In this document: positions 33,381 to 45,536 of the stretch, piece by piece
Numbering within the stretch: position 1 is the stretch's first letter
How the letters are laid out: each line of letters begins with the position of its first letter
Origin: Telopea speciosissima
Lineage: Eukaryota > Streptophyta > Magnoliopsida > Proteales > Proteaceae
Assembly (NCBI RefSeq): GCF_018873765.1
Contig: NC_057925.1
Coordinates: 48,143,010-48,207,009 of the forward strand
Direction: 5' to 3'
DNA: 64,000 nucleotides
Program-made: the position numbers and the translations under genes
Notes under the pieces: generated by a model
The model's input: the letters and a program-made list of their open reading frames with translations, nothing else
Told to the model about the DNA's origin: nothing
The model's database searches: none

Positions 33381-34453
33381 TAAGAAAGGAACACAAAACA
33401 ATAGAAGTGTCAGTTTCATATGAAACTAACCAGACTATACACTGAACAAGGTTCTAAACTCTGTCCCAGTTGCAGCACTCTCAAATGAGAACCCCTACTT
33501 AATTTCCGAATGTGATCCAAGAGGAATCAAACCAATTTCTGGGGTGAGCAGAACCCTCTCAGATGTAGATAAAACACAAAAGTGAGCTTAATTCCACTGA
33601 AATAAGCCTTGGGTTGAATTTTATACATCTAGGGCTTTTGGTACAATGGGTATTCATTGAAATGGGCCACTTTAATGGACCTAAAATATGGGTAGGAGGT
33701 AGTAATACAAGATTTACTTAATTAGTTTAGTTAGAGTTCCAATTCTTATTTTTAATTGTTATGAAAGTGTTTTAGTTGGTGATGGATTAGGTTTCTATGA
33801 GCCCAGCCTTGTTTTAAGCTATTTTTCTTATTTTTAGACTGAGTTATACTAGTAGTAAACTACCTCCAATGTAAGCTATTGGCTGGAGAAGTTTTAGGCC
33901 TAGTTTTATTCCTGTTTTGAGTCTTTTACTTAAGCATGTGTAAAGGTTATGCCTCGTACACGAATTTGAATGAAGAAGAAGCTTTCAGCTCAATTGGTCT
34001 GTGGATTGCAGGCTGGCACAGTGGATTTCTAAGTATTGCATTAATGGATTCAGATGTGCTTCTTGCTGCAGATTGAGCAAGGTAATCAAGTGGATTCCTG
34101 ATTTCTATTTCCTGCACTTCATTCCCATCAATTGAAACAGGATCAGTATATCTTCTTCTATCCTACACACTTTCTAATTCTGTTCTTACTTCTTAGATCA
34201 TATTATACTGCTGGTTGTGTTTCCAGTTCTGAAACTTCAGATCTGAGTAGAATCCTTTTCATAGTAGGATACAATGATTTTCTGAAATCTTCAAATTTAG
34301 AACTTGGTTTTCAAATCTGATTTCAGATCTGTCAACAGGATTAAGTTCTTAATCTATTCATAGCCTCAAAATCTGATTTTGACATTGATTTCCTAGAGTC
34401 CTATTACTGATATATGATTACTATTCTTATCCTTTGTTAATTGCTCGTCTGGA

Positions 34454-34640
34454 CCATAGTTAGCAAAAACGGGAACCGCAAAAAAATGGAAATGGACGGT
34501 ACGGGTTTTAAACGGCACAAAACTCTGGACGGTACGGTCAATAAGAGGTTTAAAAAAAACAAAGAACAGCCCAAAAAAAAAAAAAAAAAAGGATGCTACG
34601 GCTTTTAAATGTGTAGATTTAAAAAAAAAAGGACCAAAAA
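34454..34640. mobile_element. Truncated CATAGTTAGCAAAAACG hAT-like element
   Basis: Starts CATAGTTAGCAAAAACGGGAACC, the terminus of the complete element at 35877-36424, followed by GGACGGTACGG words. The opposite end was not found. Confidence 0.5.
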
Positions 34641-35215
34641 ACGGCAGTATACATATATAAACAGATGAATTATAACCTGAATACCCACATCTAATGTTCA
34701 AAACAACTATAACATCCAACACTAATACATATATATTCCACAGCCCATTATAGGTTTCAAGAAAAATAATAATAATAAGGGATCAACATGAAATGAAAGA
34801 GGTTGTAGTTTTTGCATAGGGAACTGTTTCAGCATAAGCAATTGATTCGATATGGTTATATTTTAATTAGGACACGTGTCGAATTAAAGTAGGAGTCTTA
34901 TGCTCTCTTATTGATACATACTCTAGACATGTGAACTGCATTAGGAAATTTCAATCGTATTGAGGAGTTATTTCTACCTATTAGAGTGACCTTCGACCAG
35001 ATTTATGTCCAGATCAGAATCTTTGTTTGAATATAATTTATTTCCTCCTGAATTCTGGTTCTTTACTTCACTGTGGTTCGGGATATTTCTTGATTTCTGG
35101 AAACTAACATCTAAGGCTTCTGGGAACCCATCACTCTCCCCCTAATCGAGGGTCCAATTATTTGGAAATATCTTACACCAATAGGAGGCTTCATGGTCTA
35201 CCCAAACTTCCATAA

Positions 35216-35379
35216 AAAAAAAAAAAGGAGTGTCCTAGTGCACGACGTTCCCATTACTACAGGGTCTGGAAGGGGCAAATGTATACAACCTTACCCTCCA
35301 CTTCGCGGAGAGGCTGTTTCCATGTTCAAAACAGCAACCTCATGGTTGCAATAGCGCAACTTAACCTTTGCGCCAAGGC
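35216..35379 (-). mobile_element. Au-type SINE, complete, with 19-bp target duplication
   Basis: Minus strand: 5' tRNA-like start AGCCTTGGCGCAAAGG, then AAACAGCCTCTCCGCGAAG, GGGTAAGGTTGTATAC, CCAGACCCTGTAGTAATGGGA, GTGCACTAGGACACTCC and a T-rich tail, the Au layout. Flanked by TCTACCCAAACTTCCATAA and TCTACCCGAACTTCCATAA (one mismatch). Confidence 0.9.
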
Positions 35380-35876
35380 TCTACCCGAACTTCCATAATA
35401 TTGCAAAATGGTATTTTGTCATAATGGAATCTAGTGGCAAATCTGGAGATCCAGTCTCACTTTGCACTAACTTTCAAAGCACTCCCCTACTACTTTGGGA
35501 TAGAAATCTGGCCAGTGAAATGGTGTGATGGCTGTCTATCACATGAATCCACTCCCATCTATTCTTGTGGTAGGCTACCTTCTTCTTCAGTCAAGTAATT
35601 GAATACATAGTGGGAAGAATGTTGAGAAACAACCTAATGCAGATTCAAGGTTCACTGTCAAGTACATGTGCAGAGGAAGAAATCAGTCCAATAACCAGAC
35701 CTGAAGTCCTATCGATTCAGCACTTTTTGGTCCAAGTTTTAGATCAGTCTTGGGTCTTAAACTGAACCCACAGTTCAGGCTTGGGTTTAGTTCCTTCTAG
35801 TCCATGCATGGGGTTTATTTAAGTTGCATTTATTTTTTATTTCGTTGCTTCTAAAAGGCTGGCCAGGTGTCACAAC

Positions 35877-36424
35877 CACTGTTAGCAAAAACGCGTTTAA
35901 AACTCCGTTTTAAACACGTTCCTGTTTTTTACGGTTTTAAACATGTTTTGCCGTATGCTTCCCCAACATACGGTAAAAAATGGCAAACGGCAAGCATTCC
36001 CATTTTAAACACGTTTAAAACATGTTCCCCTTTTTTTGGCGTTTTTTAAAACCTTTGACTTAACTGACCATATCTCTCTCTCCCGAACTCTGATCGGCTT
36101 GATTCTTTCACCGACATAAAGATGACTCGAAGGGCTACATTTTTCATGATATCACCTTCAACTCAAAGTCAATGCATGAATACCGGAAATAGAAGCATGT
36201 ATTTCAAATAAAAAAATCCACAATTTATATGAGAATAGTGGCATTTTTTTGGTTCCCGTTTTTTGAAATATAAACGTTTAAAACCCGCACCGTCCGTTTT
36301 CCGTTTTTTACCGTTCTCTGTTTTTTTGACCGTTTTATTTGACCGCCTGTTTGCCATTTTTTACCATTTAAAATCCGTTCCGTAAAACTCCGTTTTATTA
36401 CCGTTCCCGTTTTTGCTAACTATG
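35877..36424. mobile_element. hAT-like non-autonomous element (CATAGTTAGCAAAAACG family)
   Basis: Ends CACTGTTAGCAAAAACG and CGTTTTTGCTAACTATG, flanked by a perfect 8-bp repeat GTCACAAC (35869-35876 and 36425-36432). The interior is dominated by CCGTTTTAAACACGTT-type words; no transposase. Inserted in other repeat-like DNA within RPS10 intron 2. Confidence 0.82.
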
Positions 36425-36434
36425 GTCACAACTA

Positions 36435-38385
36435 CCAGCCCCTTAGTTTCTTTTTTGTTATGTTCTAGAAGGGTTTCTATTTTGTGGAAACTAAGGTTGT
36501 AGGGATTCCTCTTTCCATGCATGGGGGTTTCCTATTTTTCTAATTTCAATGAAGTTAAAAATAAAGAGTAGGGGGCCATACTACCCCCCACAATTTTGAC
36601 AAACACTTAGCCTATCCTTGCTGGTTTTCTGTGATATGCAGAGTGCTATTGTGAGAAGCAACAACAACCATTGTGAGAAGCCAAGAGGACTAATGAGATG
36701 CTAGTCAAGTTCTACATGGGAGGTATAGTTCATATCCTTCTTTCATATTCTTCTTCTTCATTCAACGTTGGATCTACACCTTCTCTATACCTTGCGCATA
36801 TCTGTTTCTTTTCCATTGTGTTTTAATCTTCTAAGTAATATTCTGTCCACTAAAATTGTTGAATTTCTTCTCAATTTCAGGCCATAACCTAGTTCTGAAA
36901 TAGACTAACGATTCCACTACCTGTTGGTAGTATTCTGCCCTCTCTTGAGTCCTGCGGCAACACCAAATCATACCTGGATGGCTGGCTTTCTATTGCTCTG
37001 CTACTTTCTATTTTGCAAACTCACTTACTAAATTATCTACCTTAGTTGCTAATCCATCCTATTTCCATTTTTATTCGCACTTGCTATTCTTTGATTTAAT
37101 TACTAAATTTCTGCAGTTACTAAATCTCAATTTCTAATTTCAACAACTTACTAATTTGGTGCTCTTTTGAATTCTCCCGACTTAAACATTAGTTTAACTC
37201 CAAATTCTGGGACATTAATTTATATTTCCTCCAGGCCACTATATTGGAATTTGGACCAGATCTGAGCCACCTTAGTCATATTACTGGATTTTGTCCAGTT
37301 TGACGATTTACTGACCTGTGGTTCTAGATATTTAATTGGTTTTCTAATCCCAGACTTTGGATGATTAGATAACCATCAAAACCCCTTTATTTATTTCTTT
37401 ATCTTCAGGATGTAACTGTTCTCCTAGGTAATATGATCCACAGTGAGAATTCTACCAAATTAACTCTCCATACTGAGACCTCCACTTTGGTTGAAACTGA
37501 TCAATATGTCCAAGGGCGCACAGGGTCAAGGCTGTTCCCAGCACAGTTGATACCACCTAGGTCATACCAAAGGAAGTGCTTTCAGACATATATGCAACCT
37601 CAGTGACTTGCATGACTGGTCCGATATTATGCATGAAGGACATGTTAAATTTCTATGCATACATGTATATGAGCTTGATTAAAGGAAATATGTTATATTT
37701 CATAACAGAACGATTTAAAAAAAAAAATTCAGCAATATATTATCCAACATTGAGAGATCATTGTCTGAAATCCCATGATCACCAAGACACTGGAAAGGAA
37801 GCCAGACAGCCTTCCTAAGGCCCAAAAAACTCATCCTATCTAGTCTAAAACAAACTAACCCAAATGAATTAATAGACCCTTGCATAACCTTATCAAAGCT
37901 AACTATAGGTTACAGCATAGCAAGAAAAAGAAAATATTGATGATAGCACACATTGAATCACTTCCATTAAACTGAATCCATTTCCATGCGAGTTGCAACT
38001 TATATGACTCATGGAAACAGAAGGAAGTTGAAAAGTGCCTCATTGAATAGTTAAACAAAATTTCCACCGGGTAACCCAAACGAGTTAATGGACCCTTCAA
38101 GTTCCCCACAGTTGTGGTCAATGTTCTTTGTTTTCTTTTCAATCAAGTATGCATAATTTTCACAAGTTACCTTGCAATGAAGTTAATTTGGTATATCAGA
38201 TACAAGAATTTCCAATCAAAATCAAACCTAAACTACTTCAGTAGCTCCAGCAATACAAGAAAACTAACTTATTGACAGAAGAATCAACTACCCAATTGCT
38301 TTAATATCCCTGAAAGAACCCCCAACGATAAATGAAAAAACATCATTGTAGGCACGTGAACTGTCGTGGGATGGGATGGAGGACT
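36435..38385. other. Rest of RPS10 pseudogene intron 2 near exon 2, no further gene
   Basis: AT-rich intron sequence. CCCAAATGAATTAATAGACCCTTG (37860) and CCCAAACGAGTTAATGGACCCTTC (38076) are a diverged short repeat. Nothing else supported. Confidence 0.4.
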
Positions 38386-39004
38386 AAATACCTTATCGAC
38401 GTAAGAACCAGTGGCGAGTGTATAGGAGCCTGAGGTTTCGGATTCCTCCACCTGAAAAATTGAAAAAAAAAAAAAAAAAGTCTCTTATTTCAAAAAATCC
38501 AAGTTACTCCCGAAGCATCCAGCACATTGGTTAACTGAATTAGGGTAAATAAGGAGAAGGTACGTGCAAACAAGAAGCTGGTGGTGCTGATTCAAGTGTT
38601 TCTTCGGGCTGGAGAAGCTGTGGAATAGGCAAAAGCCCTAGATGAGTGCCTAGATTTAATGACTTGCAGCTTCCAAGAAATTTTGGGACTGAGTGAAAGC
38701 TGGCTGCTCGGGCTTCGAAGACATCATGGAGTGGCTGAGTGGGGTAAGAGGAAGCACGCAAGAGATTGAATGCACAGCCATTGGAGCTCCGAGAAAAGCC
38801 TCCACCCATCCCCTCCCTTTCTCTCTCTCTCTCTCGGTGGACTGTGGACAAAAGCACTGAGGGGAAGATGGAAGAGTCGAACCCATGAACTCCTGCAGCA
38901 TGCACTCTAATGGCAAAGCTAGTAGCCGCTAGTACCAACTACCAACTGCGCAAGCACAAGCAGTTGTCGTAACAAAAAATTGGAATATAAATCATGGGAA
39001 CAGG

Positions 39005-40116
39005 CAGATCTTGGAATATCTTTTAGAGCAACACCTATTAAGAAAAAACCTTGATCATCTCGGATGAGATCATCATAATCAAAAGCTGTTCCTTTAATGA
39101 AGGCACCATCAGAATTTAGTTTGATATATCTTTGTATAGGAGATGTTCAACGTGTAATTCTTTTGAGGGATTGATCATAGATGGAGGTTTGTCAATGAAG
39201 GTGGCTGCCAAGTCCTGCACCATTCTTGCACCATTCTGTTGGTCAAAAGTAAAATTTCTTGTGGGTTAGTAATAATATTATTAAAAGTTTTTTAATTTCT
39301 CGTGCGCCATATTTCCAAGAGAAAATAACATAAAATTGGGCTAATTTTTTATAATTTCTCTTACAAAAATCGAGAACCTCAAACCAAGACTTAACCCACT
39401 CTGTAAAAGTAAAGTAGAACACTGAAGGCTGAAGGCTGAAGGTAATATGGAGATCCAAACTAGGTTAACTTAACATGCTTGCATGCCAAAAGGGTATGGG
39501 CAACAGTTTCTATTGGATCATTACAACATGGGCAAGAAGGGTCAGAGATTTGATTCCTCTCAACCAAGTTGGATTTAACAGCCAAAGCATCATGACGGGC
39601 TCTCCAGACAAAAGATTTAATTTTTTTTTTTTTGGGGGGGGAGAGTTTCCATGTAGAAGAAGGGATATTGTTAGGTCTAGTTGAGGGAGAAGATGATTTG
39701 AGGGAAACATAGTAGGCCGACTTGACTGAAAAGACGCCCTTCTTATCAAAAGACGGAATCCAACAGTCATGAGACTAGGCTTGTTGCTTGCTTTGGAGTT
39801 AGAGATTCATGACTTGCCGGTGGAATCAGATTGTGCAGATTTAATTAAATATTTCAGATATCTTTCTAATCCATCATGGGAAATTTTACCGCTTATGCAT
39901 GACATTTGGAGCTTATTTTTACACTTTCATTCTGTTTTATCATACATATTGTGCGATCTACAAACTCTTCAACACATCTTGTAGCTGCTTTTGGAATTTC
40001 TTTTCATGATTCATCACTTTGTAAATGGGTGGGTATGCCCCCTACTTTCTTTGGGATGTACTTGAACTTAATCGTTGGTATATTTCTAATGCATAACTTT
40101 ACATTCAACCAAAAAA
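39005..40116. mobile_element. LINE insertion with inverted 5' part (twin-priming structure)
   Basis: Minus-strand part (about 39768 down to 39005): PSFDKKGVFSVKSAYYVSLK, FVWRARHDALAVKSNLVERN, PSCPCCNDPIETVAHTLLAC (zf-RVT), then IKLNSDGAFIKG and LIRDDQGFFLIG (RNase H start). Plus-strand part (39769-40116): RLGLLLALELEIHDLPVESD, CADLIKYF, VAAFGISFHDSS, then an A run. The left end of the minus part and the start of the plus part are adjacent in a normal RNase H domain. Flanked by AATCATGGGAACAGG (38990-39004) and AATCATGGGAATAGG (40117-40131), one mismatch. Confidence 0.88.
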
Positions 40117-40127
40117 AATCATGGGAA

Positions 40128-40316
40128 TAGGAACGCTAACTGGTATTGTGTGTGGGCCTGTACCTGGGCCTAGACATAGCCCGGGCTTGGCGCAGGTACA
40201 CGCCACACCCCTTGGATCTTTCCACCTTTCCGGGGGTGTGGTGTTCTTTTAACATCGGATTGTGTCTCGGCACAGGTACACACTCACACAGCACTTGTTA
40301 GTGTTCTTTCTCCCAT
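40128..40316. mobile_element. GC-rich hairpin element beside the LINE target duplication
   Basis: AGGAACGCTAACTGGTATTGTGTG pairs with CACACAGCACTTGTTAGTGTTCTTT; inner GGTACACGCCACACCCC / GGGGGTGTGGTGTTC arms. Ends resemble the GAGAAAGAACGCT group. Confidence 0.6.
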
Positions 40317-40859
40317 AAACCATATCAAAGGTTCATTCAATAATTTTTTTTTTGGTAGAAAGGTTCATTCAATAATTAATAACCTTATCATATGTAAGGG
40401 AGAGGTTGGGTATGCCAGCATACTAGCATATCCAACCTTTTCCTTATATGTAAGTAAAGTTGTTATTGTTCATTTGCATATTTTGTTTATACTAGGGGAA
40501 TATTGGCACATATAATCCTACACAATTGCTACATGACATTATGATTATGCTCAAATCCAATGGACATGTTGTCCATAACATCAATTAATAACTTCAATTT
40601 TGGACCAATTTACCTGATGCACCTTTTTTATAATAATCAACCTCTTGTAGAAAATTGGATCTTGTACCATGTATGACCTCAGATAGAGCTTATTAGAGGA
40701 CAACGATCCATGTTGCCGACTTGATCTAGCTGAGATTTTCCTGACTTCTTGGGTTGTGCCCTTTCCTCAGACTTTCTTTTCTTATTTTGCATTTCTCATC
40801 TCTTTTGTCTTCATTTTTTTGTTCCTTTTACTTTCATTCAGTTTTTCCTACTTCATTTG

Positions 40860-40930
40860 CAAGGATCCATGTGGTCAACCCCATTCAGTTGGGATAAGGG
40901 TGAGTTTGTTGTTGTTTGTTGTTTGAATCT
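40860..40930 (+). mobile_element. Tail of a plant LINE (GGTCAACCCCATTCAGTTGGGATAAGG..GTTGTTG)
   Basis: The block GTGGTCAACCCCATTCAGTTGGGATAAGG followed by GTTGTTGTTTGTTGTTTG is the characteristic 3' end of RTE-like plant LINEs. No coding part is next to it. Confidence 0.5.
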
Positions 40931-40934
40931 CTTG

Positions 40935-42045
40935 TAGAAAATAAAATACTAATGAATCAAATTGGCCGGTTTTTTATAATTAAATCCCTAATAATTTCAT
41001 ATTATAGAAAAAAATTCAACATGGTTATTGGTTTTATTGTGGAAGAACATATTATATATTGCATTCGAATTTGCTTGTAAAAGTAAAATCAGCAATTGTT
41101 GAATTAGAAATGTTGGAATTATGTGTTCATCAAACAAGAATTAGTTTCAAGTTCATTTATGCTATATTATTTTATTCATGACATATAATTCATTCACGGG
41201 CTTATAAGATTGTCCTTATGTTTTCACCTAAAACATTTTCTCGACTAGGGATAGGATCAGCCATTATAGTCATATGGTTGTTGCATTGTCTACTACTATG
41301 AATGTTGATTACTTGATTCCAAGGTACAAATGTAAGTACACATTTTGTATGTGTATAGAATAAGAATCATGTGAGACTCTTGCATGTAATACTGTTTTTT
41401 TGTTTGGTAAAAAATGTATTATGTTATTTTTTGAAGGACGAGATTTTTACTTGTTACTTTATTGGCCCTTTGACCTGAGAGATCCTTATTGTTGTGATGC
41501 AATATTATGGATTTTGGTACACTAATGGTTGATGTCCTTTGGATTATATATCGGTGCACTGGATTCACAATAGAGTATCATGGATGAATGAGATGCTCAA
41601 CATAGAATCCACTACTCTTCATTGGGAAATATCAAGGAGAAAGAATATGTGTTTGATCAAACGAGAATCTAGATCCAATGTCAATCTTGTAAATGGTTTA
41701 CAAAGTTATTTTATTTTATCAAATTTATTAGAACTATTGTTTGAAAGTTGTTTCAAATTGTTTTTTTGGGTCCGATCATCATCACAGAGTCTTGGTATAG
41801 ACTTGTACAATGAATTGGGGTTATGCAGTATTTCTCTATATACCCTATATTTTTCATTGTGTGATATTGTTTAGCAAAGGGTCATTTGCGTAATTAGAAT
41901 ATTTTAATTATGCTTGAGTAATTAAATGAGAAAATTAAATATGTTAATTATCTAATTGATTATTGACTTTATCGTTTAATTTTTTTTTTGGTAAGAGTCT
42001 ATATCGTTTAATTAGATTAAATAGATATGGACAATATATTTTAAG
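40935..42045. other. AT-rich stretch, no recognised gene
   Basis: A 111-codon plus-strand frame (41539-41874) has no features I recognise and looks like chance in AT-rich DNA. Confidence 0.4.
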
Positions 42046-42049
42046 AGAA

Positions 42050-42222
42050 AGAGAACGCTACCTGGCCACGTGTGATGCGTGGCCCCTGCGTCCAAACACT
42101 AGACCGTCGCGCCCTCAGGGATTTTTGCTTTTTCATCAGGGTGCGACGGTTATTTCACACAGTCTGTGTCTAGGCGTAAGGGCTGCGCGCTGCACGCAAC
42201 CAGGCAGCATTTTTCTCTCATA
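42050..42222. mobile_element. GC-rich hairpin element
   Basis: GAGAAAGAGAACGCTACCTGG pairs with CCAGGCAGCATTTTTCTCTC; inner GACCGTCGCGCCCTCAGGG / CATCAGGGTGCGACGG. Flanks ATATTTTAA / ATATTTAAA may be an aged 9-bp duplication. Confidence 0.65.
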
Positions 42223-42839
42223 TTTAAATTAGGTAAGTTTAGATTCTACCTCTTCATTCTCTTTGTAGCAATGTAGAAGTTCATAACACTAAGAGATTGT
42301 GCACGTCTTAGAAGGCGCACATAGATAAGAAACACCTTCCCTGTCAAACTAGGAAACCCTATTAGGTTTTCTTATTTAATGCATAGCAATGGGATGGAGA
42401 GCCGCACACTCGATTCTACCTCCTGCCTAGTCGAGCTCTCTCTCTCTCTCTCATAATCCACTGAGCGAAGGGTTTGAAACCCCAAATCGTGAAGCGAAAG
42501 TGTATGCACATTGGAGTTTGATGGATCAAATGGTTGATCGCATTGATTTCTACCATTGCTTGAATGTGGAAGAACTATTATCTAGAGGAGGAGCTTCAAC
42601 TATGTTTCTAAGGTAACTCTATTTCTTCCTGTTCGATCAATATTTTTTTGTTCGGTAAATTCGATGCGAGAGATATAAGATCCAAAGCATTTCTCTGTGG
42701 TGTCAGATTTAATCCATCAAGAAATACATATTTCGATCTCCATCTCTGTTAGATTATTAATTAATGATACATCTTGTTGTTACCAAAATAGTGAAGCTTC
42801 CAGGATTTTGAAACTTAGGTGGTGAAAACCGGAGATAGG

Positions 42840-43200
42840 ATATATTAAGTTAAATATTGATGGGTGTGCTTTGAGAAATCATGGCTACGGTAGCTCTGGT
42901 GGTGTTTTACATAATCATGTTGGTAATCGTATCTAGTGCTTCGTGAGGTACATTGGTATTTTGTATCAATTTTGCAACAAAAAGCTCAACATTCTGTAGG
43001 AATCTCAGCAAGAGCCATATACCATGGATTGCAGAGCGTAAGGGAGCTAGGTATTATAATCATAGAAATTTGGACTGATTGTTCCAATTTGGTTGAGTGG
43101 CAAGAGATGGAAATGAAGATTGGTCATGACTCGTGAGAGCTTTATACTCTTCTTTTGGATATTATGCCTATACTTAGTATTTTTCTGAAGTATGTACTAG
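42840..43200 (+). pseudogene. LINE RNase H remnant
   Basis: GYIKLNIDGCALRNHGYGSS, GGVLHNHVGN and, after stops and shifts, EIWTDCSNLVEW correspond to the first and later acidic motifs of LINE RNase H. Many stops. Confidence 0.7.
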
Positions 43201-43473
43201 ATTCTCAATAGCCCATAATTTACTTAAAGTGCTCAAATTGCAAAACTTAGGCTTTCTCTCTCGAATGATGTAGTTTTGTTACTCTCTTCTTAATTTTTTA
43301 ATTTTTTTCTCATAGAAAATAAAAGTTTCTTCAAAGGTTTAAAATATCAGTAACAGGTATTGTATCAGAATGGTGATATTAAGAGAAGTATTGTATTGTA
43401 CCAGATAGAAACAAGATACAATAAATACACATGGAAATGATAAAGAAACAAATGGAAGTATTTAGAATGTGAG

Positions 43474-43612
43474 TCGATGTTCTCTGCGCCACAGCGCAAG
43501 CTGCTCCGTCCTAGACACATGGAGACGGCATTTCCGCCATTTAGGGGTGGTCATTTCGCCCACCCCCATGTGTCTGAGCGTATTGTGCGCCCCTGGCACA
43601 AAGAACATTTTT
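43474..43612. mobile_element. GC-rich hairpin element (TGTTCTCTGTG group)
   Basis: GATGTTCTCTGCGCCACAGCGCAAGC faces GTGCGCCCCTGGCACAAAGAACATTTTTCC, with CACATGGAGACGG.. / CCACCCCCATGTGTC inside. Confidence 0.65.
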
Positions 43613-43934
43613 CCTTAAGATATATGGATAAGATAGTTTTGAAGCACAGAACAATATAAATTTATATCGTAAAATATGAAAGGTATAAAAAAGAAAACAA
43701 AGTAGGATGAGATCAGTGCATTCAATTTTTTTGGGGGTAAATAGATAAGTGCATTCAATTGATTATATATAAAGAATAAGGTTTCTTACATGTATTAATA
43801 TTATAAAAAATAAAAAAAAACTATCATATCAATTAGTATCGACAGATATGGAAGGAATTGAAAAGAAAAAAAAAGTTAAAACCTTGCATTCTTCCATGGG
43901 TTACAATATGGCTAAGGAGAAAGGGGTTCAAAAC

Positions 43935-44361
43935 CGATGAATTGAATGTGACTCTCTATTGGTAGTCCTATGTTTTCATAATCGATCTTTTCCTTGGGTT
44001 TTCCTTGAGAAATGGCTCTATTCTAAACCTTTCCAATTATCCATTACTTGGAAGATAACTCATTGTTATAAACAAGTAAATCTAGTAGTATACTCTCTTG
44101 CAAACAAAGTTGCGCGGTTAAGAAATTCTTATTTTTGAGATTGTCATTTGGAAGTTGTAACATCTAACATATCTTGGGGTGCTCAAAGGCGACCTAGGTA
44201 TTGGTTTGATAGCTGATTGTTGGATCTTGTAAAGTTTAGCTTCTTTTATTTGATTTGATCTCTCTATTCATGGTTTATCTTTTCGTCTGAGTATGCCTAT
44301 ACATTAATCTTGTTCATCATTTTCTTTATTTATTTTTACTTATATTTACAAAAAAAAAAAA
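43935..44361 (+). pseudogene. LINE 3' end (last part of RNase H, 3' UTR, poly-A)
   Basis: ECDSLLVV, FPWVFLEKWLYSKPFQLSIT, WKITHCYKQVNLVVYSLANK and VARLRNSYF are the RNase H end, followed by a T-rich UTR and an A run at 44349-44361. Probably a separate insertion from the remnant at 42840. Confidence 0.7.
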
Positions 44362-44494
44362 CAAAAGAAGAGTGAAATAGTCTCAAAACTAAATAAGATA
44401 AAAGGATTGCATACATGATCCGGGGAGATGGATTCCCAAGCTACCAATATGGGGACCCTTCCACCACATTTTGGCCATCTCGGTTCTAATTGAC

Positions 44495-44948
44495 TAGGGG
44501 TGTCAAAAGTTAGCCCACATTGGTAGGCCCGACTTGAATTGATTAGTTGAAGCTCGAGATTAACTCGATCTATTACCAAGCATGTTAGGCTCAAGCATTG
44601 ACTGATTAATATTTAGGCATTCCTAGTACAATATAGTGGCTCGATGGTTGCTCAAATGGAACCAACCGATAACTATTATTATAGTCAGATTAGCCTTTTA
44701 AACACATTCAACCCGATTTCTAGCCTGTTTACAGACCATTTAAGGACAATGTATTGCCTAATTGGTCAATTAACCCGTTTATAGCCTGATTATGAACCGG
44801 TAATCGATGGACTAAATAGAAATGTGTCTATGCTTTGGCCTACGAGGCTAGATTACCTAAACGGTTGGAAATGGTGCAAAATCTTAAATTAGCGGGAATA
44901 GATTAAGCCCCACCAAAACCGATTTAGCCCAACCGATTGACACCTTTA
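44495..44948. mobile_element. hAT-like element (TAGGGGTGTCA family)
   Basis: Ends TAGGGGTGTCAAAAG and TTGACACCTTTA; flanks TAATTGAC / GAACTGAC (6 of 8). The interior is AT-rich with CGATTAAC and GCCYGATT words, unlike the other copies. Confidence 0.65.
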
Positions 44949-45089
44949 GAACTGACATTCTCTTTTTCCTGACCATGTGTGCCCCTATTGTGGATAGAAC
45001 CATTTTCCACATTATGATTGGTGTGACTTGAGAGATTTCCCCACACTGTCCGCATGGGGATTCCTCATCCCTCTTTATATTATATTTTA

Positions 45090-45222
45090 GGGGCATTGTT
45101 CTTTGTGCCACGATGCAGGCTGCGCCAATGCACATGGGGACAGACGCAATGACGACCCTCCCCTTGCATAGTCTGCCATATGCCTGGACGCACCCTACGC
45201 TAGGCAGAGAGAACATTCTCCC
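45090..45222. mobile_element. GC-rich hairpin element upstream of ADA2
   Basis: GGGCATTGTTCTTTGTGCCACGATGCAGGCTGCGCC faces CCTACGCTAGGCAGAGAGAACATTCTCCC; same group as 30523-30647. It ends about 320 bp before the ADA2 start codon, so it is in or near the promoter. Confidence 0.7.
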
Positions 45223-45536
45223 ATGTTTTTTTACGAAGGAATTTCATGGTAAAACAAAATGTATAAGAAATGTGAAAAAATGTATCCCTGTAATGGAGAA
45301 TGGTTCACGTTCAATACTTCCACTTTTTAGTTTTCAAGGAGAGGATCTCCCGCGAAACTGCCATATTCGAAGACTGCCGTTGCATATAACTGATCGAAGA
45401 GTCGAGATAATTGGCGGAGAAGATATCTAGGGTTTTACCGTTTATAATTTTCCGGCTCTCCTTCTGCTAATCGATAGTGGATAGCCCTAGCAGTAGCAGC
45501 TCAATTCTCAATTCTGTATCTCTCTTTTAAAATTGG

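Larger units (their letters stand above)
31349..38781 (-). pseudogene. RPS10: Chloroplast 30S ribosomal protein S10, unprocessed pseudogene
   Basis: Three exons with intact splice sites. Exon 1 (38564-38781) starts MAVHSISCVLPLTPLSHS, a plausible transit peptide, but needs two frame changes to reach PEETLESAPPASCLH. Exon 2 (38392-38451) is VEESETSGSYTLATGSYVDK. Exon 3 (31349-31467) begins MAPKQKIMIKLRSYWVCLIE, then a stop; in the next frame it resumes IDSLMQLDLPAGMDAEIKL and the normal stop. In the family about 65 residues (the S10 core with the RTHQR region) lie between those segments; here they are deleted. The protein cannot be functional, so a working copy must exist elsewhere. Intron 2 is 6.9 kb and full of transposons. 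Because introns remain, it is a DNA duplicate, not a retrocopy. Confidence 0.85.

Noticed and set aside
42420-43200. Possible host gene around the GKLNIDGCALRN segment
   Set aside because: Motifs are those of a LINE RNase H domain with stops, so scored as a transposon remnant.
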